From NCBI GenBank assembly GCA_964019695.1, contig OZ026528.1:58175602-58239601 (forward strand): DNA of 64,000 bases. Reading direction: 5' to 3'. The translations under genes were made by a program, and so were the position numbers. Below are positions 32,818 through 44,699 of this stretch, piece after piece. The DNA is from Loripinus fragilis (lineage: Eukaryota > Mollusca > Bivalvia > Lucinida > Lucinidae). Below the pieces are notes generated by a model. That model did no database searches. It saw only the letters and a list, made by a program, of their open reading frames with translations, and was not told the origin of the DNA. Numbering within the stretch: the stretch's first letter is position 1; every line of letters begins with the position of its first letter.

Positions 32818-34050
32818 AGCTCACCTGAGCAGAAGGCTCAAGGTGAGCTATTTAGATCAGTCTTCGTCCATCCTCCTTCCCTCCATCTTCCGTCCGTCCT
32901 TCATCTATCCGTTAACATTTTCTTTTAAGGACATCTTCCTGAACCACTGGTCCTAATTTCGTATAGCTTCACATGAATGTTCCCCATGATGCCCTCTTTC
33001 AAAATTGCATAAATGGTTCTGCTCCACTGAAAAGGATGCCCACCAGAGCCCCAGATAAGAACTCTTTTAAACGACATCTCCTCCTGAACCACTGGACCAA
33101 ATTCAAAATAATTACACAAAATTGTTCCTCATAATGCCCTCTACCAAAATTGCACAAATAGTTCTGCTCCGCTGAACAAAAGGGCTGCCAGAGCTCCAGA
33201 TAAGAAATATCGTTAAATGACATCTCCCCTTGAACCATTGGTCCAAATTCAAAATAATTTCACAGAATTGTTCCTCATGATGCCTTCAACCAAAATTGCA
33301 CAAATGGTTCCTCTGGGCTGAGCAAAATGGTCGCCAGAGCTCCAGATAAGAAATATCTTTAAAACGCATCTCCTCCTACACCACTGATCCAAATTCAAAA
33401 TAATTTCACAGAATTGTTCCTCATGATGCCTTCTTTCAAAATTGCATAAATGGTTCTGCTCCATCGAACAGGAGGGTTGCCAGAGCTCCAGATAAGAAAT
33501 CTTTTAAACAACATCAGATCCTGAACCACTGACCCACATTCAAAATAATTTCACAGAATTGTTCCTCATAATACCCTCTAACAAAATTGCACTAATGGTT
33601 ACACTATGCTGAACATAAGGGCTGCCAGATATCAAGATAAGAAATACATTTGAATGGCAATTCCGCCTGAACCACTGGTCCAAATTCAAAATAATTTCAT
33701 AGAATTGTTCCTCATGACACCTTCTACCAAAATTGTACAAATGGTTTGGGTCTGCTGAACAAGGGGGCGGTCAGAGCTATAGATAAGAAATGTCTTTAAT
33801 CGATATCTCCTTTTGAACTTCTGGTCCAAATTTCATATAACTTCACATGAATATTTCCCATGATGCCATCTTTCAAAATTGCATAAATGGTTCTGCTGCA
33901 CCAAACAGGAGGACTGCCAAAGCTCCAGATAAGAAATCTTTTAAACGGCATCTCCTGAACCACTGACCCAAATTAAAAAAAAAATCACAGAATTGTTCCT
34001 CATGATGTACTCTACCAATATTTCACAAATGGTTCCACTCCACTGATCAG
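32818..34050. repeat. Tandem array of about 130-bp units, eight or nine copies
   Basis: After a head agctcacctgagcagaaggc come units with ttcctcatgatgcc, aaaattgcacaaatggttct, ctgaaca, gccagagctccagataagaa and tctcctcctgaaccactg. Small open frames on the minus strand are read-through of the repeat unit. Confidence 0.88.
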
Positions 34051-34308
34051 TGAGCTTTAGGTTGATACCAGAGTGGAGCATTAAACACAAGTTACGACTG
34101 TATATCCAATGATGTACCCCCAAAATGAGCATTTTGCATATGGTCATACTCATTATATTGTATTACTGCAGTTAAATTTCAAACTGTAGCATTGAAAGCT
34201 ACATAGAACTACAAGTGATCCAACAGAATGTGGCATAATTAATGTTGTCTCACTATTTCCAACAGTATATATAACAGTTGCGTTACAAAAGCAAGTGCAT
34301 AAGATTTA

Positions 34309-35585
34309 TTATCCCCCGACGAAGTCGGAGGGATATAGTTTTGGCGTCGTCCGTGCGTCTGTCCGTCTGTCCGTCCATTCCATCCGTCCGTCCGCTCTTT
34401 TGTCTGTCCGGAACCATATCTCAGTACCTATTGGTCAGATTTAATTCATTCTTGGTACAAATGATATGTACCATGAACTCTCGATATCCTATAAGTTTGG
34501 TCAAAAGCGACCCCTTAACACTTGAGTTATTGCCCTTGTTTAAGTATAGGCAATTATAAGGCAAAACCTATATTAGCTTTTTTTCTGTGATGATCTTCAC
34601 ATTTCATCAAAGTTATTATATTTAATAACTTCTCGCTATAGACCATGATTGCCAAAAGCCTGTAGATAAGAATGGCAGTGTCAAAATTTTACCCCACCCC
34701 CTTTGACCCCACCTAATGGGTCAAAGGTCAAATATTTAAATTTCGCAATAACTAAGGCAATTGTTAATATTTTTTGCTGAAATTTTGCATGCAGGCAGAA
34801 CAGCAATAGATATGAAACATATCAAACGGGATTTCAGTTTGAAGGCCTGATTGCGAGCCCCTTGGGTGGACTTAGGGGGTGGGGCCGAGGCCAAAATTAA
34901 ACTTTTTCAGAATATGGTCATGTTGCATATCAAATTAAAGCTGAAGACGCTGGCAGCAACATGGTAGCAAACATTTTGGCCACAGACACACCCTCGACCC
35001 AGGGGGTGGGGTCAAAGGTCAAACTATATATTTTTCTTAAAGTAGTCATGTTGCATACCAAATTAAGCTGACGACGCTGGCAGCAACGTGGTAGCAAATA
35101 TTTTGCCCACAGACACACCATTGACCCAGGGGGTGGGGTCAAAAGGTCAAACTATATCTTTTACTGAAAGTAGTCATGTTGCATATCAAATTAAAGGGAA
35201 TTGAGCACAGAGCACCATGAAAGCAAGTATGCTGTCATTACACACACCAACGACCCCTGGGGTGGGGTCAAAAGGTCATTTTTTGTTCTTTTCTAAAAGT
35301 GGTCATGTTGCATATCAAAGTAAAGTGGAAGAAGTGTAGGCCTACATGCAAGGTAACTCTTTGAATTTACACACAATCTTGACCTCTGAGGTTTGGTTTA
35401 AAGGTCAGATATTGAAATTGTGCAGATGTAAGTATATGTTTTATTGAACTAAGCACTAAAATATACTTGACAGGCGTTTGTTATGATCTGAATGATACTG
35501 TAGGTGAACTAAGGGTTAGATAAATGGGATTGATGTTTTGTGATTTACATGTTTCTCTCAAATAACCTTTCGTCGGGGGATATAA
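34309..35585. mobile_element. 1.3-kb element with tatcccccgacga inverted ends
   Basis: Left end tatcccccgacgaagtcgga, right end tttcgtcgggggatataaat. Inside are about five units of 100-110 bp carrying ggtggggtcaaaggtcaaac and gtagtcatgttgcatatcaa. No transposase frame, so non-autonomous. Confidence 0.82.
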
Positions 35586-36242
35586 ATTCGTCGAATTTGC
35601 CTTGTTTTCTTTAATTGCTGGCAAAACCTCTTAAATTAGTAGTGTTAATGTAGTACCTGAACATTTAATAATTATTTCTAAAATTTCACCCTTTCAATAG
35701 CAGCCACCAATATTTATCACGTTGTCAACAGCTGAAGGCTTAGGCGGCCCTGTTTAAAGTCCAAGATTCGCCAGAGTCTTTTCAGTTTACATTCAATGTA
35801 TGAATGGAGATGAAGATTCAGAAATAAAATGAGACTTCAACCCCCACCCCCTGGGAAACGTAAGCATGTGCGTTTGACCTAACACTATTTCAACAATATC
35901 CTCACATACACTTTTTAAACAAATACATATTGTTTATGTATATTCTTTATTATATACCTTAGGAGAGCAAGACAGAGAAAGTGCAAGAGAGAGTGTGTGA
36001 GAGAGAGAGAGAGGGGTTGTAGAATGCATTTCATTACTTTATAAATATTCAGGACTAGTTTTGTCTGGGTTACCTCGTTTTTTTTGTGTAAATGGGCATA
36101 TGTTTATTAAGAATTTTAGAACTTCTCGCGAATACTTAATTGTATATTGGTACATACGCATTTATGTCTGTCACAATGGTGATATATCATTACAACCCTG
36201 TAATTACCTAAACTACACAGCATCATTACCATTACCTTGTTA
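35586..36242. other. Gene-free part of intron 13
   Basis: Contains a short (GA)n tract near 35994-36014; nothing else recognised. Confidence 0.6.
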
Positions 36243-36605
36243 TACATAGAGGATCTTACATGAGTGCTCATGTTTTATTGAATTTATTAAACGAGTTGAG
36301 AAAAAGAGATGAAATGCGAGGCTTGCCGAGCATTTTATCTCTTTTTCGCAACGAGTTTAATAAATTCAATAATACAGGAGCACGAATGTTAGATTCTATT
36401 TATCATATGACATTAAGATTACTTTTAAAACTCATTTCTGGCGTAAAAAACGTTATAATTTTGTCATTATATACGCAACGTTGTTATGGGCGTCATATGT
36501 CCAATGTTGTAATGGACGTCATAACGTTTCCCGAAAATCGATAAACCACTAGTGGTTTACAGATTTTATTGCATGGCGTTATTTCATCCCAGACGTGACG
36601 TCATA
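36243..36605 (+). mobile_element. Family H element, copy 5
   Basis: catagaggatcttacatgag, inner arms attaaacgagttgagaaaaa / ctttttcgcaacgagtttaa, then aaaccactagtggtttacag and agacgtgacgtcatatg. Confidence 0.88.
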
Positions 36606-37005
36606 TGAAAAATAAAAATAACATGTTTTGGTATATCTTAAATAATGTTTTAAATGCACTTGCTCTCATATGATCCTCCTCATTAAATGGACTTCAGGGA
36701 CAAAAAGTGTTATCTTGTCTTATAAAATAGGTTTAACGGTAAAAGTCTTATGTAACATATAAATTTTTGTTTTCTCATCAATCAATTCCAGGAGTATTAT
36801 TATTGCGCAGAAGCCCTCAAAGATTGCCTAAGCTGACGGAGCCAGTGTCAAGATATTGGCCCAATTGCTCAATGACATCCACACTTTGTGTATATGAATT
36901 GCAAAAGTTCTGGCAAGACTGAGCAAATGCACATAATAGTCTCAGCATTTGCTGATTGCCGAAGCGATAAGTATCAAAGTCTTATATATTGGCTCATTTA
37001 GAAAA

Positions 37006-37164
37006 TAGAGAATACTAGGTGAGTATATTTTAATCTTAAGTTTACCAGGCAAGGCTTTAAGAATGCTTGTTGACATTGCGAGGCTTGTCAGGCGATTCAA
37101 CTAGCGTTCTCAAAGCCCAGCCTAGTAAACTTGATATTATAAAATGCAAACCTGGTATTCTATA
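37006..37164. mobile_element. MITE family P, copy 3
   Basis: atagagaatactaggtgagt, aggcaaggctttaagaatgc / gcgttctcaaagcccagcct, ending cctggtattctat. Confidence 0.85.
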
Positions 37165-37300
37165 TCAGTCATTAGCTGCGTCATTAAAAAAGTGCAAGGT
37201 CACATGACCTGATAAAGGCAAATGCCATGAGATAGACAATGTTTATCAGGCAATGCGGACAATGCAATTTATATGAGAGGTAACTGATAAAAAGACATAC

Positions 37301-37383
37301 AGCAATCTTCATCTGAGTTGTCTTCACAGTCTTGATGATGGTCACAGAGTACACTGATGGACACACATCTACCATCACCACAT
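37301..37383 (-). CDS. Receptor exon 13: rest of LDLa repeat 2
   Basis: 83 nt, acceptor TTTGTAG, donor GTATGT, phase 2 in and 1 out. C-G-D-G-R-C, then L-C-D-H-H-Q-D-C-E-D-N-S-D-E-D-C, gives C2 to C6 of a class A repeat with the acidic calcium-binding end present. C1 comes from the microexon at 40323-40347. Confidence 0.9.
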
Positions 37384-37429
37384 CTACAAAAACAATAGCA
37401 TTTATTAATTCTATTATATTCTTGTCAAC

Positions 37430-37735
37430 ATAAGAATTAAGGGCGAGGTTGGCGCCTTGAAACTGGTTTAAGCCCACCAGTAAAATAACTTACTGACCGT
37501 TCCAAGGCGTAGCTTCATTTGTGTTTTATGTGTCTTGTGTTTCTCATGCTTTCACGTCTGTTCATTGCCGCTTTGTGGTCACTAGCTTGAAAAGGGCTGA
37601 CCTCTTGGCTCTTGTTGCTGATGTTTATTGTATTTTTGTTACTTTCCCATGTGGTATCCTAGGCCAGGTGTGGTACTTGATTGTATCCATTACTGATCTC
37701 TGCTCTCTTTCTTACTTCGCATGTTTTTTTTTTTT
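37430..37735 (+). repeat. Repeat R, partial copy
   Basis: From attaagggcgaggttggcgc through tttaagcccaccagtaaaat to ggccaggtgtggtacttgat. Confidence 0.8.
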
Positions 37736-38138
37736 AACTTTTGCTGTCGTCTGCTGATTTTTTTCAAAATTAGATTTTTTTAGGAACACTATCACAGTAT
37801 GAAGCAGTATGGGTCCAGATCAGGAAGGGCGTTCTTTCGTTCCTGGTTTGAATCCAAACTGCTTGCAAAGGTAATCAGCCGACGGCAAAAGGTCATCCCT
37901 AGCAAGGAAAGTGTTAAAACTTAGATCAAATAATGTATTGTATCAGTTACCTCTCATACTAGCTTCATTCTTGCACGTTGACCTGATAAACATTGCTTAT
38001 CACAAGGTATGTGACTTTATCATGTCATCATGATGTTGCATTTCTTGAATGGCATCGTCAATGACGTAAAATAACACGAAAATCGATCATTTTGTCATAA
38101 TCGCAAGTTTGATGAGTGAAACAAATTCTAAACTGATA

Positions 38139-38297
38139 GATAGAATACCAGGTTAGCGTCTTCTGTCATCAAGTTTACGGGCTTTGCTTTAAGAAGGCAT
38201 GTTGAAGCGCTCGGCAAGCCTCCAGTTTCAACAAACTTTTCGAAGCCATGCCTGGTAAATTTGATATTAAAAGACACTCACCTAGTATTCTATTTAT
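38139..38297. mobile_element. MITE family P, copy 4
   Basis: agatagaataccaggttagc ... gacactcacctagtattcta with decayed inner arms. Confidence 0.8.
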
Positions 38298-38929
38298 CTC
38301 TCTTTTTCTTAAGAAACTGTAGTTCCACATTGGTTAAGATAAACAAAATTTGAGCGTAAACTTGCATATATATTTTTACCTATTTAATACACATTTGGGT
38401 AATCAAAAGATCTGTCTCATTTAGACAGTTCTTTTGAGTACCCACAACATATGTTTAGTCAATTTATCAATTTCTAAAGATATAGTTTCTACCAAAATTT
38501 ATGATAAACATGACGACTATGATTTTGAAATTGTCAATTTCCCATTTTCAGATGGTGATGCTACTTGCTCTACATCCTATGGAGTCTATATCTCTTAACT
38601 CATTGGTTTTATTAGAGCATCTAGCCATGTTGCTGACTTCAACACTCACAATAAATTATTAACTCAGAAATATCTTAAATAAGGCTATCAGTATCATAAA
38701 CTTGGCAAAACATTTTCATAATTGCATAGACCACACTATGATTTGATATCTAAATTCCAAATTAAACTTAAAACTCTCTTGCGCCAAGGACTTTTGGAAC
38801 CTGAATGGTGATTTGGTGTATAAATTGAAGAAGATTGTTGGCTCTATTTTTTTCAGCGCAGTTCATTAAAATAATTTCCACTTATAAAAGAAATGGCTAT
38901 CACATTAATGTATTGCAACAGACTGCATG
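38298..38929. other. Gene-free part of intron 12
   Basis: A short phrase cacaacatatgttt seen here recurs at 3790, 43960, 44578, 55969 and 56280, apparently a small dispersed repeat. No exon seen. Confidence 0.5.
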
Positions 38930-39720
38930 CTTGGTAGTCAACCCAATCACGGTTCGCAACTTTGCTTTCCTCTTTAATTGCAAGCCAGTGGGTCCGACTT
39001 CAGACACTATGACAGGTCAGACTTATAGACTTATCTATTGATGAGATGGTAGGGGCCTGGTGCTTTGGCTATTGTCAGGCTCACAGGGTTTACCTGTTGG
39101 TTTTCTTTTGCTCCGGTATTCAGTCTTATTTACTGTTGAGTCCTTATCTTTGCTTCATCTCCTTTTTTAAATCTTGATTTATATGTTCTAGGAGATGATG
39201 TATTGATAAATTAAGGGGTCTTTCTTGCAAACCAAACTTCTATGTGTTTTGATCCACATCAGAACTAAGGGTGAGGTTGGTGTGCCATGAAACCGGTTTA
39301 AGCTCTCCAGTTAAATATTTTACTGACTGTTCCAAGGCAGTACTTCTTTTGTGGATCATTTGTTTTATTTATGTTTTGTGTTTGTGTCTTGATCCACATC
39401 TGAACCAAGGATGAGGTTGGCGCACAACGAAACTCGTATAAGCCTTCAGTAAATTATTTTTACTGATCGCTCCAAGTGGGTGCTTCTTTTGTGGATAATT
39501 TATGTTTTGTCTTGTTTTTGTTATGCTTTCGTGCGCGTTAGTTTATTGATGCCTTGTGGTCACCTGCTGTGGCCACCTGCTGGGAAAGGGCTGACCTCTT
39601 GGCTCTTGTTTGTGAAATCTAATTCTGAAGTTGTCACTTTCCTATTGGTATCCTGGGTCAGGTGTGGTGCTTGATTGTATCGATTCCAGATCTTCATTCT
39701 CTTTCTTACTTTTCAAATAT
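38930..39720 (+). repeat. Repeat R, longest copy (about 790 bp)
   Basis: From gtagtcaacccaatcacggt through gtccttatctttgcttcatc and gatccacatctgaaccaagg to ttgattgtatcgattccaga. An internal 150-bp stretch (39242-39345) is repeated at 39396. The complement occurs at 50160-50705. Confidence 0.78.
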
Positions 39721-40044
39721 AACTCTTATTTTAAACACACTTTAATCCAGATATATCATGCAGAACTCACTCCACTATAAAAAAGCAAACTAAAATGATA
39801 TTTGAGTCTCCTTCTTGGATTGGAATTCCTAATAACAGATGACATAGTTCCATCTAACATTTATGACAATTAATGATATGACTTTAATTTTGAAATCATA
39901 AAGTTTCTGGTGGACCTTTTATTTGCTACCCTTTCTTATGGTATAATTTTAGCAGCTTATTTGTTTTGCGAGAGTATGTTCTAATGTTAGTGTTTTCAAT
40001 AGCAGAAGCATATTGTGACGACTTACTTACTAAAACAAGGCGAT

Positions 40045-40287
40045 ATGAGCCATGACATGAGATTTCCAACAAAGTGGTATGTGCAACCAGCAAAGGCTCA
40101 GACCAGCCTGTGCGTACGCGCAGTCTGATCAGAGCATTTGTTAGTCGCTTAAATATTCTATGACGGTTATTCTACTGACCAAACATCATTTGGAGTTTCT
40201 AAGCTTGAAAGAAGGCTGCACATGCTCATCTGAGTCTACACATGTCAAAATGCCACATATTTGGAAATCACTTGTCACGGCTCATAT
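40045..40287. mobile_element. MITE family M, copy 9
   Basis: Termini atatgagcc ... ggctcatat; a palindromic TSD-like AT flank. 35 bp from the microexon. Confidence 0.85.
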
Positions 40288-40322
40288 ATGTGCTGCTGTA
40301 ACTAAACTGTTCGTATACTTAC

Positions 40323-40347
40323 TGGTATTGGATCTTCGAGCAGAAAT
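40323..40347 (-). CDS. Receptor exon 12: 25-nt microexon, start of LDLa repeat 2
   Basis: A 25-nt exon with acceptor AATTTCAG and a perfect GTAAGT donor, phase 1 in and 2 out. It encodes F-C-S-K-I-Q-Y and the first two bases of Q. This supplies C1 and the C-x(6)-C spacing before exon 13, which opens with C-G-D-G-R-C. Without it exon 11 (leaves phase 1) cannot join exon 13 (enters phase 2), and repeat 2 would lack its first cysteine. Confidence 0.85.
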
Positions 40348-40381
40348 CTGAAATTATGTTTAAACTGGTAAGATATAATAA

Positions 40382-40622
40382 TATGAGCCCTGGCATGAGA
40401 ATTCCAACAAATTGACATTTTGACAAGTGTAGACTCGGACAAGCCTTGGCAGCCTCCATTTAAGCTTAGAAACTCCAAATGGTGTTCAGTCAGTAGCTTA
40501 ACAATCATAGTACACTCAAGCGACTAGCAAAGGTTATGATCAGCCTGGGCGTATGTGCAGGCTGATCTGAGGCTTTGCTGGTCGCACATACCACATTGTT
40601 GGAAATCTCACGCACTGGCTCA
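40382..40622. mobile_element. MITE family M, copy 10
   Basis: Termini atgagccctgg ... ctggctcaat. It lies 35 bp upstream of the microexon, so the microexon is sandwiched between two M copies. Confidence 0.85.
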
Positions 40623-40707
40623 ATTATACCATGTAGTTATATTAATCTTTACAGAATAGTTAAAGTAGTATTGTTAGGAATAAGGTGGTTATATCTATGA
40701 GGGTCTT

Positions 40708-41000
40708 GATGGGGGGGGGGGGTCTGATATTCACTATTCATTAAAAATTTAGCCCATTATTCATCTCATTAAAATTTTGGGTTATTCATTAAAATAAGAC
40801 CAATTATTCATTAAAAATAATACAGGTGGCAAAGAAATTGATTATTCACTATTCATTAATTTTTTCTTCAATTCATTTAAAAATAGGATTATAATTCATT
40901 ATTTTTTAGACCTTCATTATTCACTTTTCATTAATTTTTTTGGCTCATTATTCACTATTCATTATAAAATAAGGCCATTATTCACTAATCATTATACCCG
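40708..41000. repeat. G run followed by ATTCATTA simple repeat
   Basis: A run of about 14 G, then some 20 degenerate units of attcattaaaa / attcactattcatt. Confidence 0.9.
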
Positions 41001-41621
41001 ATCCAGACCCTAATCTATCAGTACATATTTACAAAACAATGTTGTTAGGTTATTGGTACTCTAATTAACATTTGATGCTTGTTTGGTACAACTACATCTA
41101 AAAAAGACTAAAACAGCTGGCCATCTATCTCACCAAAGGTTTTATTTTTCTAAAAAGAAAATATATTGATCTAGTATATATTGCTGGTACCTGTCGTGTG
41201 GCTAGATTTGGCCTTCAAAATCATTCAAAACTCTTTGGTCAATTTAGAGGATCCTGCCCTCGGATGTGCGATGTGGAACGTGATTGTAATATCATAGAGA
41301 CCACGCAACGCAGTGATAGGTTTAGACAGTTAAACATGCCATGATTGACATCAAAGAAATATGTAAAGGTAAATTTATCCTGTTGATAAAACGTTTGGTG
41401 TTACCAGAATAACTGTTTTTTTAAGTTACTTTTCAATAAATTCTCCCAGAACACTATCAGGGTGCCAAACGGTATGAATCCAAATCAGGACCAAAGTTCT
41501 GTTTGGATCAGTGTCCAAACTGTTTGCAAAGGTTATCAGCAAACAACAAAAATTGCCACTAGCAAGGAAAGAGATTAATGGTGCTTTTACGCATGATATA
41601 ATAAAGACAGGATAGGAAAGT

Positions 41622-41866
41622 ATAGGCCTCGTCGTGAGAAAACCTGTCTTTTGGGGTTTGCCAACAACACATGCGCAGACCAGCCTGCGCATCCGCGCAG
41701 TCTGATCAGCGCCTTTGTTATTCGTTTGTAGGAAAGTACCATATATAGACTCGCTACAGATGAAAATTCAAGTTTCTAGCTAGCCTCTGTAGCTAAGGAG
41801 ACTGTTTTGAAACTCGCTTTGTCTGAAATCCAGAGGACAGGTTTTTCTCGAGAAGAGGCCCATATG
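41622..41866. mobile_element. MITE family N, copy 6, at the exon 11 donor
   Basis: Termini ataggcctcgtcgtgagaaa ... tctcgagaagaggcccatat. Its last bases form positions +4 to +6 of the exon 11 donor. Confidence 0.88.
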
Positions 41867-41869
41867 TAC

Positions 41870-42046
41870 CTTGTTTTTCTGGACAATTCAATTCATCACT
41901 GCCATCTGTACAGTCAGTAGTATTATCACATCTTCCTAACATTGATATCACTTCTAGGTTGGTACATATATAAAATGATGGAGCTTTCCAGACATCAGAT
42001 AGATCTGTTATAGGTGTTCTATTGTCTTCAATGTGAGGTTTAGTAT
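41870..42046 (-). CDS. Receptor exon 11: linker and LDLa repeat 1 (four-cysteine variant)
   Basis: 177 nt, acceptor ACCAG, donor GTACAT, phase 1 in and out. After an N-terminal linker the exon encodes F-Y-I-C ... G-R-C-D-N-T-T-D-C-T-D-G-S-D-E-L-N-C. The calcium-binding C-x-D-G-S-D-E-x-x-C end is intact, but only four of six LDLa cysteines are present. Those missing are C1 and C3, which pair with each other in the family. The donor lies next to the end of a MITE (41622-41866). Confidence 0.88.
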
Positions 42047-42879
42047 CTGGTAGTGGTTATCAGGATAGAACATTTAGAAAACTTACTAGTATTAAGTGTA
42101 TAACAACATTGTATAAATATGTTTTAAAAAAATATCAAATGTGCTTGTATGTGCGTGTATTGTTTATCACAGAATAGTGATTGTAAGATGAGGTTCAATA
42201 AATTATGAAATCAATTATTTGCTTGCCTAATAGGAGGACGTTTTATGTCACATGTACTACTATTAATAATGTATTAGGTCCCTCTTAACGTGCGGTCCTA
42301 GGCCACATACTTGAAGAAGAACTTTCTTATATGTCTGTAGCATGTGATTTCACATCAATTAATCTCTTTTATAAGATCTATAAAACTAAAAGTGGCAATA
42401 TTTATAGACGTATGATAAAATGTTTATATCACTCTTTTAAGGGTATGGATAACAGTACAATATATTTTAAGCATACTATATGGATCATGCATGTTCCTCA
42501 TACTTTAACACTTGCTATGTCCCGATGAACTTTTTAAGCAAGGCTACTAGGCTGCTCGCGCAAACCTATTTTATGGGACCTGGCAAGTGTTAATGCAATG
42601 AAGCAAATGTGTGTGATCAGTTTTCTTGTATTTACCTGATATTTCAATCGAACTTCACCTACGTTTTAGCACTGACACTCCTCTAAAACCTTACAACAGG
42701 GTTTTTACAAACTGGAGTAAACTTGCAAACTTTCTATGGACATAGCTTATTCATAACCATGTTGTTGTGAACGACGTTTTCGGGAACAAAAACATTTGCA
42801 AAATGATCAAAAAGGGTCATTGATGAAAATCTATAAAAATGGCCTATAAGCCAAAATAAGTTGATCTTCAAGAATTTAC
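42047..42879. other. Intron 10 of the receptor
   Basis: No repeat family or exon recognised between the lectin and LDLa 1. Confidence 0.65.
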
Positions 42880-43022
42880 CTGTATTCCATTGAACCTGGC
42901 AAACTGCAATCGAGGCAGCAGGTACACTACATAGCACTGATTCCCATTTATGATCCTCTGACAGCAATAAGCTCATCCTTGTACAGATATGAGCAGCATC
43001 GGAAGCTGGGTGGCCATTTTGC
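42880..43022 (-). CDS. Receptor exon 10: end of C-type lectin-like domain
   Basis: 143 nt, acceptor CTTCAG, donor GTAAAT, phase 2 in and 1 out. H-K-W-E-S-V-L-C-S-V-P-A-A-S-I-A-V-C-Q-V matches the closing pattern of C-type lectin domains (W-x-x-x-x-C, then x-x-C-x). The residues Q-N-G-H-P-A-S stand where sugar-binding members carry E-P-N or Q-P-D, which suggests a protein-binding or non-calcium variant. Confidence 0.9.
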
Positions 43023-43424
43023 CTGAAGTAAAACAAAGGACAGGATCAAACCTACCATTAGGGTTTGTGAGCGGGTGAGGTTTAATTTGGATGTCATGCA
43101 ACAGTATGCAAACCTGTTTTTAAAACCAATCACAGTACATAGCTTAAGTTTCCTCTTTAATTGCATGATGGTGGGTCAGGCCTCAGACTCTATGATGGCT
43201 CTGACGTAAAGCTTTAATTAGTGGATTGGTGCCTGATGCTTATCTGAAGCTGGGCCCACCATGCTTAATTTGAGGATTTCTTTAAATCTGACTATCTGTG
43301 AGTGTTAGCCCTTTTCTTTGTTTCATCATAGTGTGTTTTGATTAGAGTTTTTCTCCATGGTGTAACATTCCAATAGTTAGAAGGCTTCTATGCCAGCTGA
43401 ACTTTTCTCGGTCATCAACAACAG

Positions 43425-43610
43425 CAGACTCTAGGGTGAAGATTTAGTACCAGTAAAATGCATTTAAGCCCCCCAAGTGGCTTAGGTTGTTGTCCGTTCT
43501 CAGGTGGTGGTTCTATTGTTGTTGACTTGTTGTGTATTGTTACTCACATTGTGGTAGTACAATTTTCTACGTTTTGTTGCACGTTACTTTATGTCTACTT
43601 TATGTTTAAA
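43425..43610 (+). repeat. Repeat Q, partial copy
   Basis: Carries ctagggtgaagatttagtac, gcatttaagccccccaagtg and gttgttgacttgttgtgtat. The full pattern is at 52762-53097. Confidence 0.75.
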
Positions 43611-43703
43611 TAAAAACAATACATTCAGAGCTTTGCTGAGAGTATGCAATGGGATTTTCCTTTGAAAGCTCTGTAAAGTTACTTTTACTTTGCAGTATAT
43701 TAC

Positions 43704-43776
43704 CATGCCATATATGTCACTGGGCGACCGTCAGTCCACCAGCTACTGAGTGACTTCGACTGCTTTCTTACCAAAC
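43704..43776 (-). CDS. Receptor exon 9: C-type lectin core (WxDG strand)
   Basis: 73 nt, acceptor TTCCAG, donor GTAATA, phase 1 in and 2 out. Joined to exon 8 it continues Y-I-G-L, then S-W-W-T-D-G-R-P-V-T-Y-M-A, the W-x-D-G-x-x-x-x-Y-x-x-W signature of the lectin core; the last tryptophan is completed by exon 10. No canonical E-P-N or Q-P-D triplet follows, so calcium-dependent sugar binding is doubtful. Confidence 0.9.
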
Positions 43777-44699
43777 CTGGAAAATAACAAATAATTCATG
43801 GATTATCAAACCAACAATGTTATGGATAATAATTTAAGATAAGTCCAATTAAGCAAAGGTTTTGAGCATACAATAGTTAGTTTTTCCTCATCAATAAGTC
43901 ATATTATGTTTATTGGGTGTTCAAATTTGTATTGAGACAGTTCGATTGAGTACCAATAGCATATGTTTTATTTGAAAAGCACGGAAAATAATTTCAGTCA
44001 CACACACTTATATGGGGGCCTGAAAAGGAAGGTTCTGCTTTTTGTGGAATAATGCATAAATAAGTTAATTGTATGATGATAAACTAGTTGACAGCTGGAG
44101 CGAAAATTAGATCCTGTCATCCTGGGTAAAGCTGGACAGATTCTAAATAAGGGCACCATTGTGTTGACCTTTTCAGCAATGATAATTTTACCGTCAGAAT
44201 TGTCCCATCGCTGTAATATCAGTTACTATGCAAATTCCCAGCGGAAATCCAAACGCACACTAACCATTTCATAGCCAATCAAGAACCTAATGCACCCCCC
44301 TACATCCAAACACAGAACAATGGGAGCTGTGGTAAACAATGAATCTACAACACCAGAATTATGGCACTTAACGAATGAAGGCAGCCAAAACGACCAGGGA
44401 AAGAGAATTGGCTTACTTACTTTTACTGGCCAATGCACAACCTTTGATTATGTGGCTGTTAAAAAGTAAGCATAAAATTTCAACCTAAAATTGTGATTGT
44501 TTTCTTATCTATCCGTTTAAACATGCGCTTTGGGCCTCAAAAGAACCAACTCATCGAAATGGTTCTTTTGATTACCCACAACATATGTTTTGGTTGAGAA
44601 ACAAGAAAAGTAATTTTCAGTTACCTGCGTTTATCTGGGGGCTGGGTGATGGATTTTGACCAAACCTCCAAAAGTAGATTGTTGGGAGAAGCGGTATAG

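Noticed and set aside
32925..34153. Series of minus-strand frames of 64-79 residues
   Set aside because: They share the same residues because they read the same 130-bp tandem unit; no start, splice site or domain supports them.
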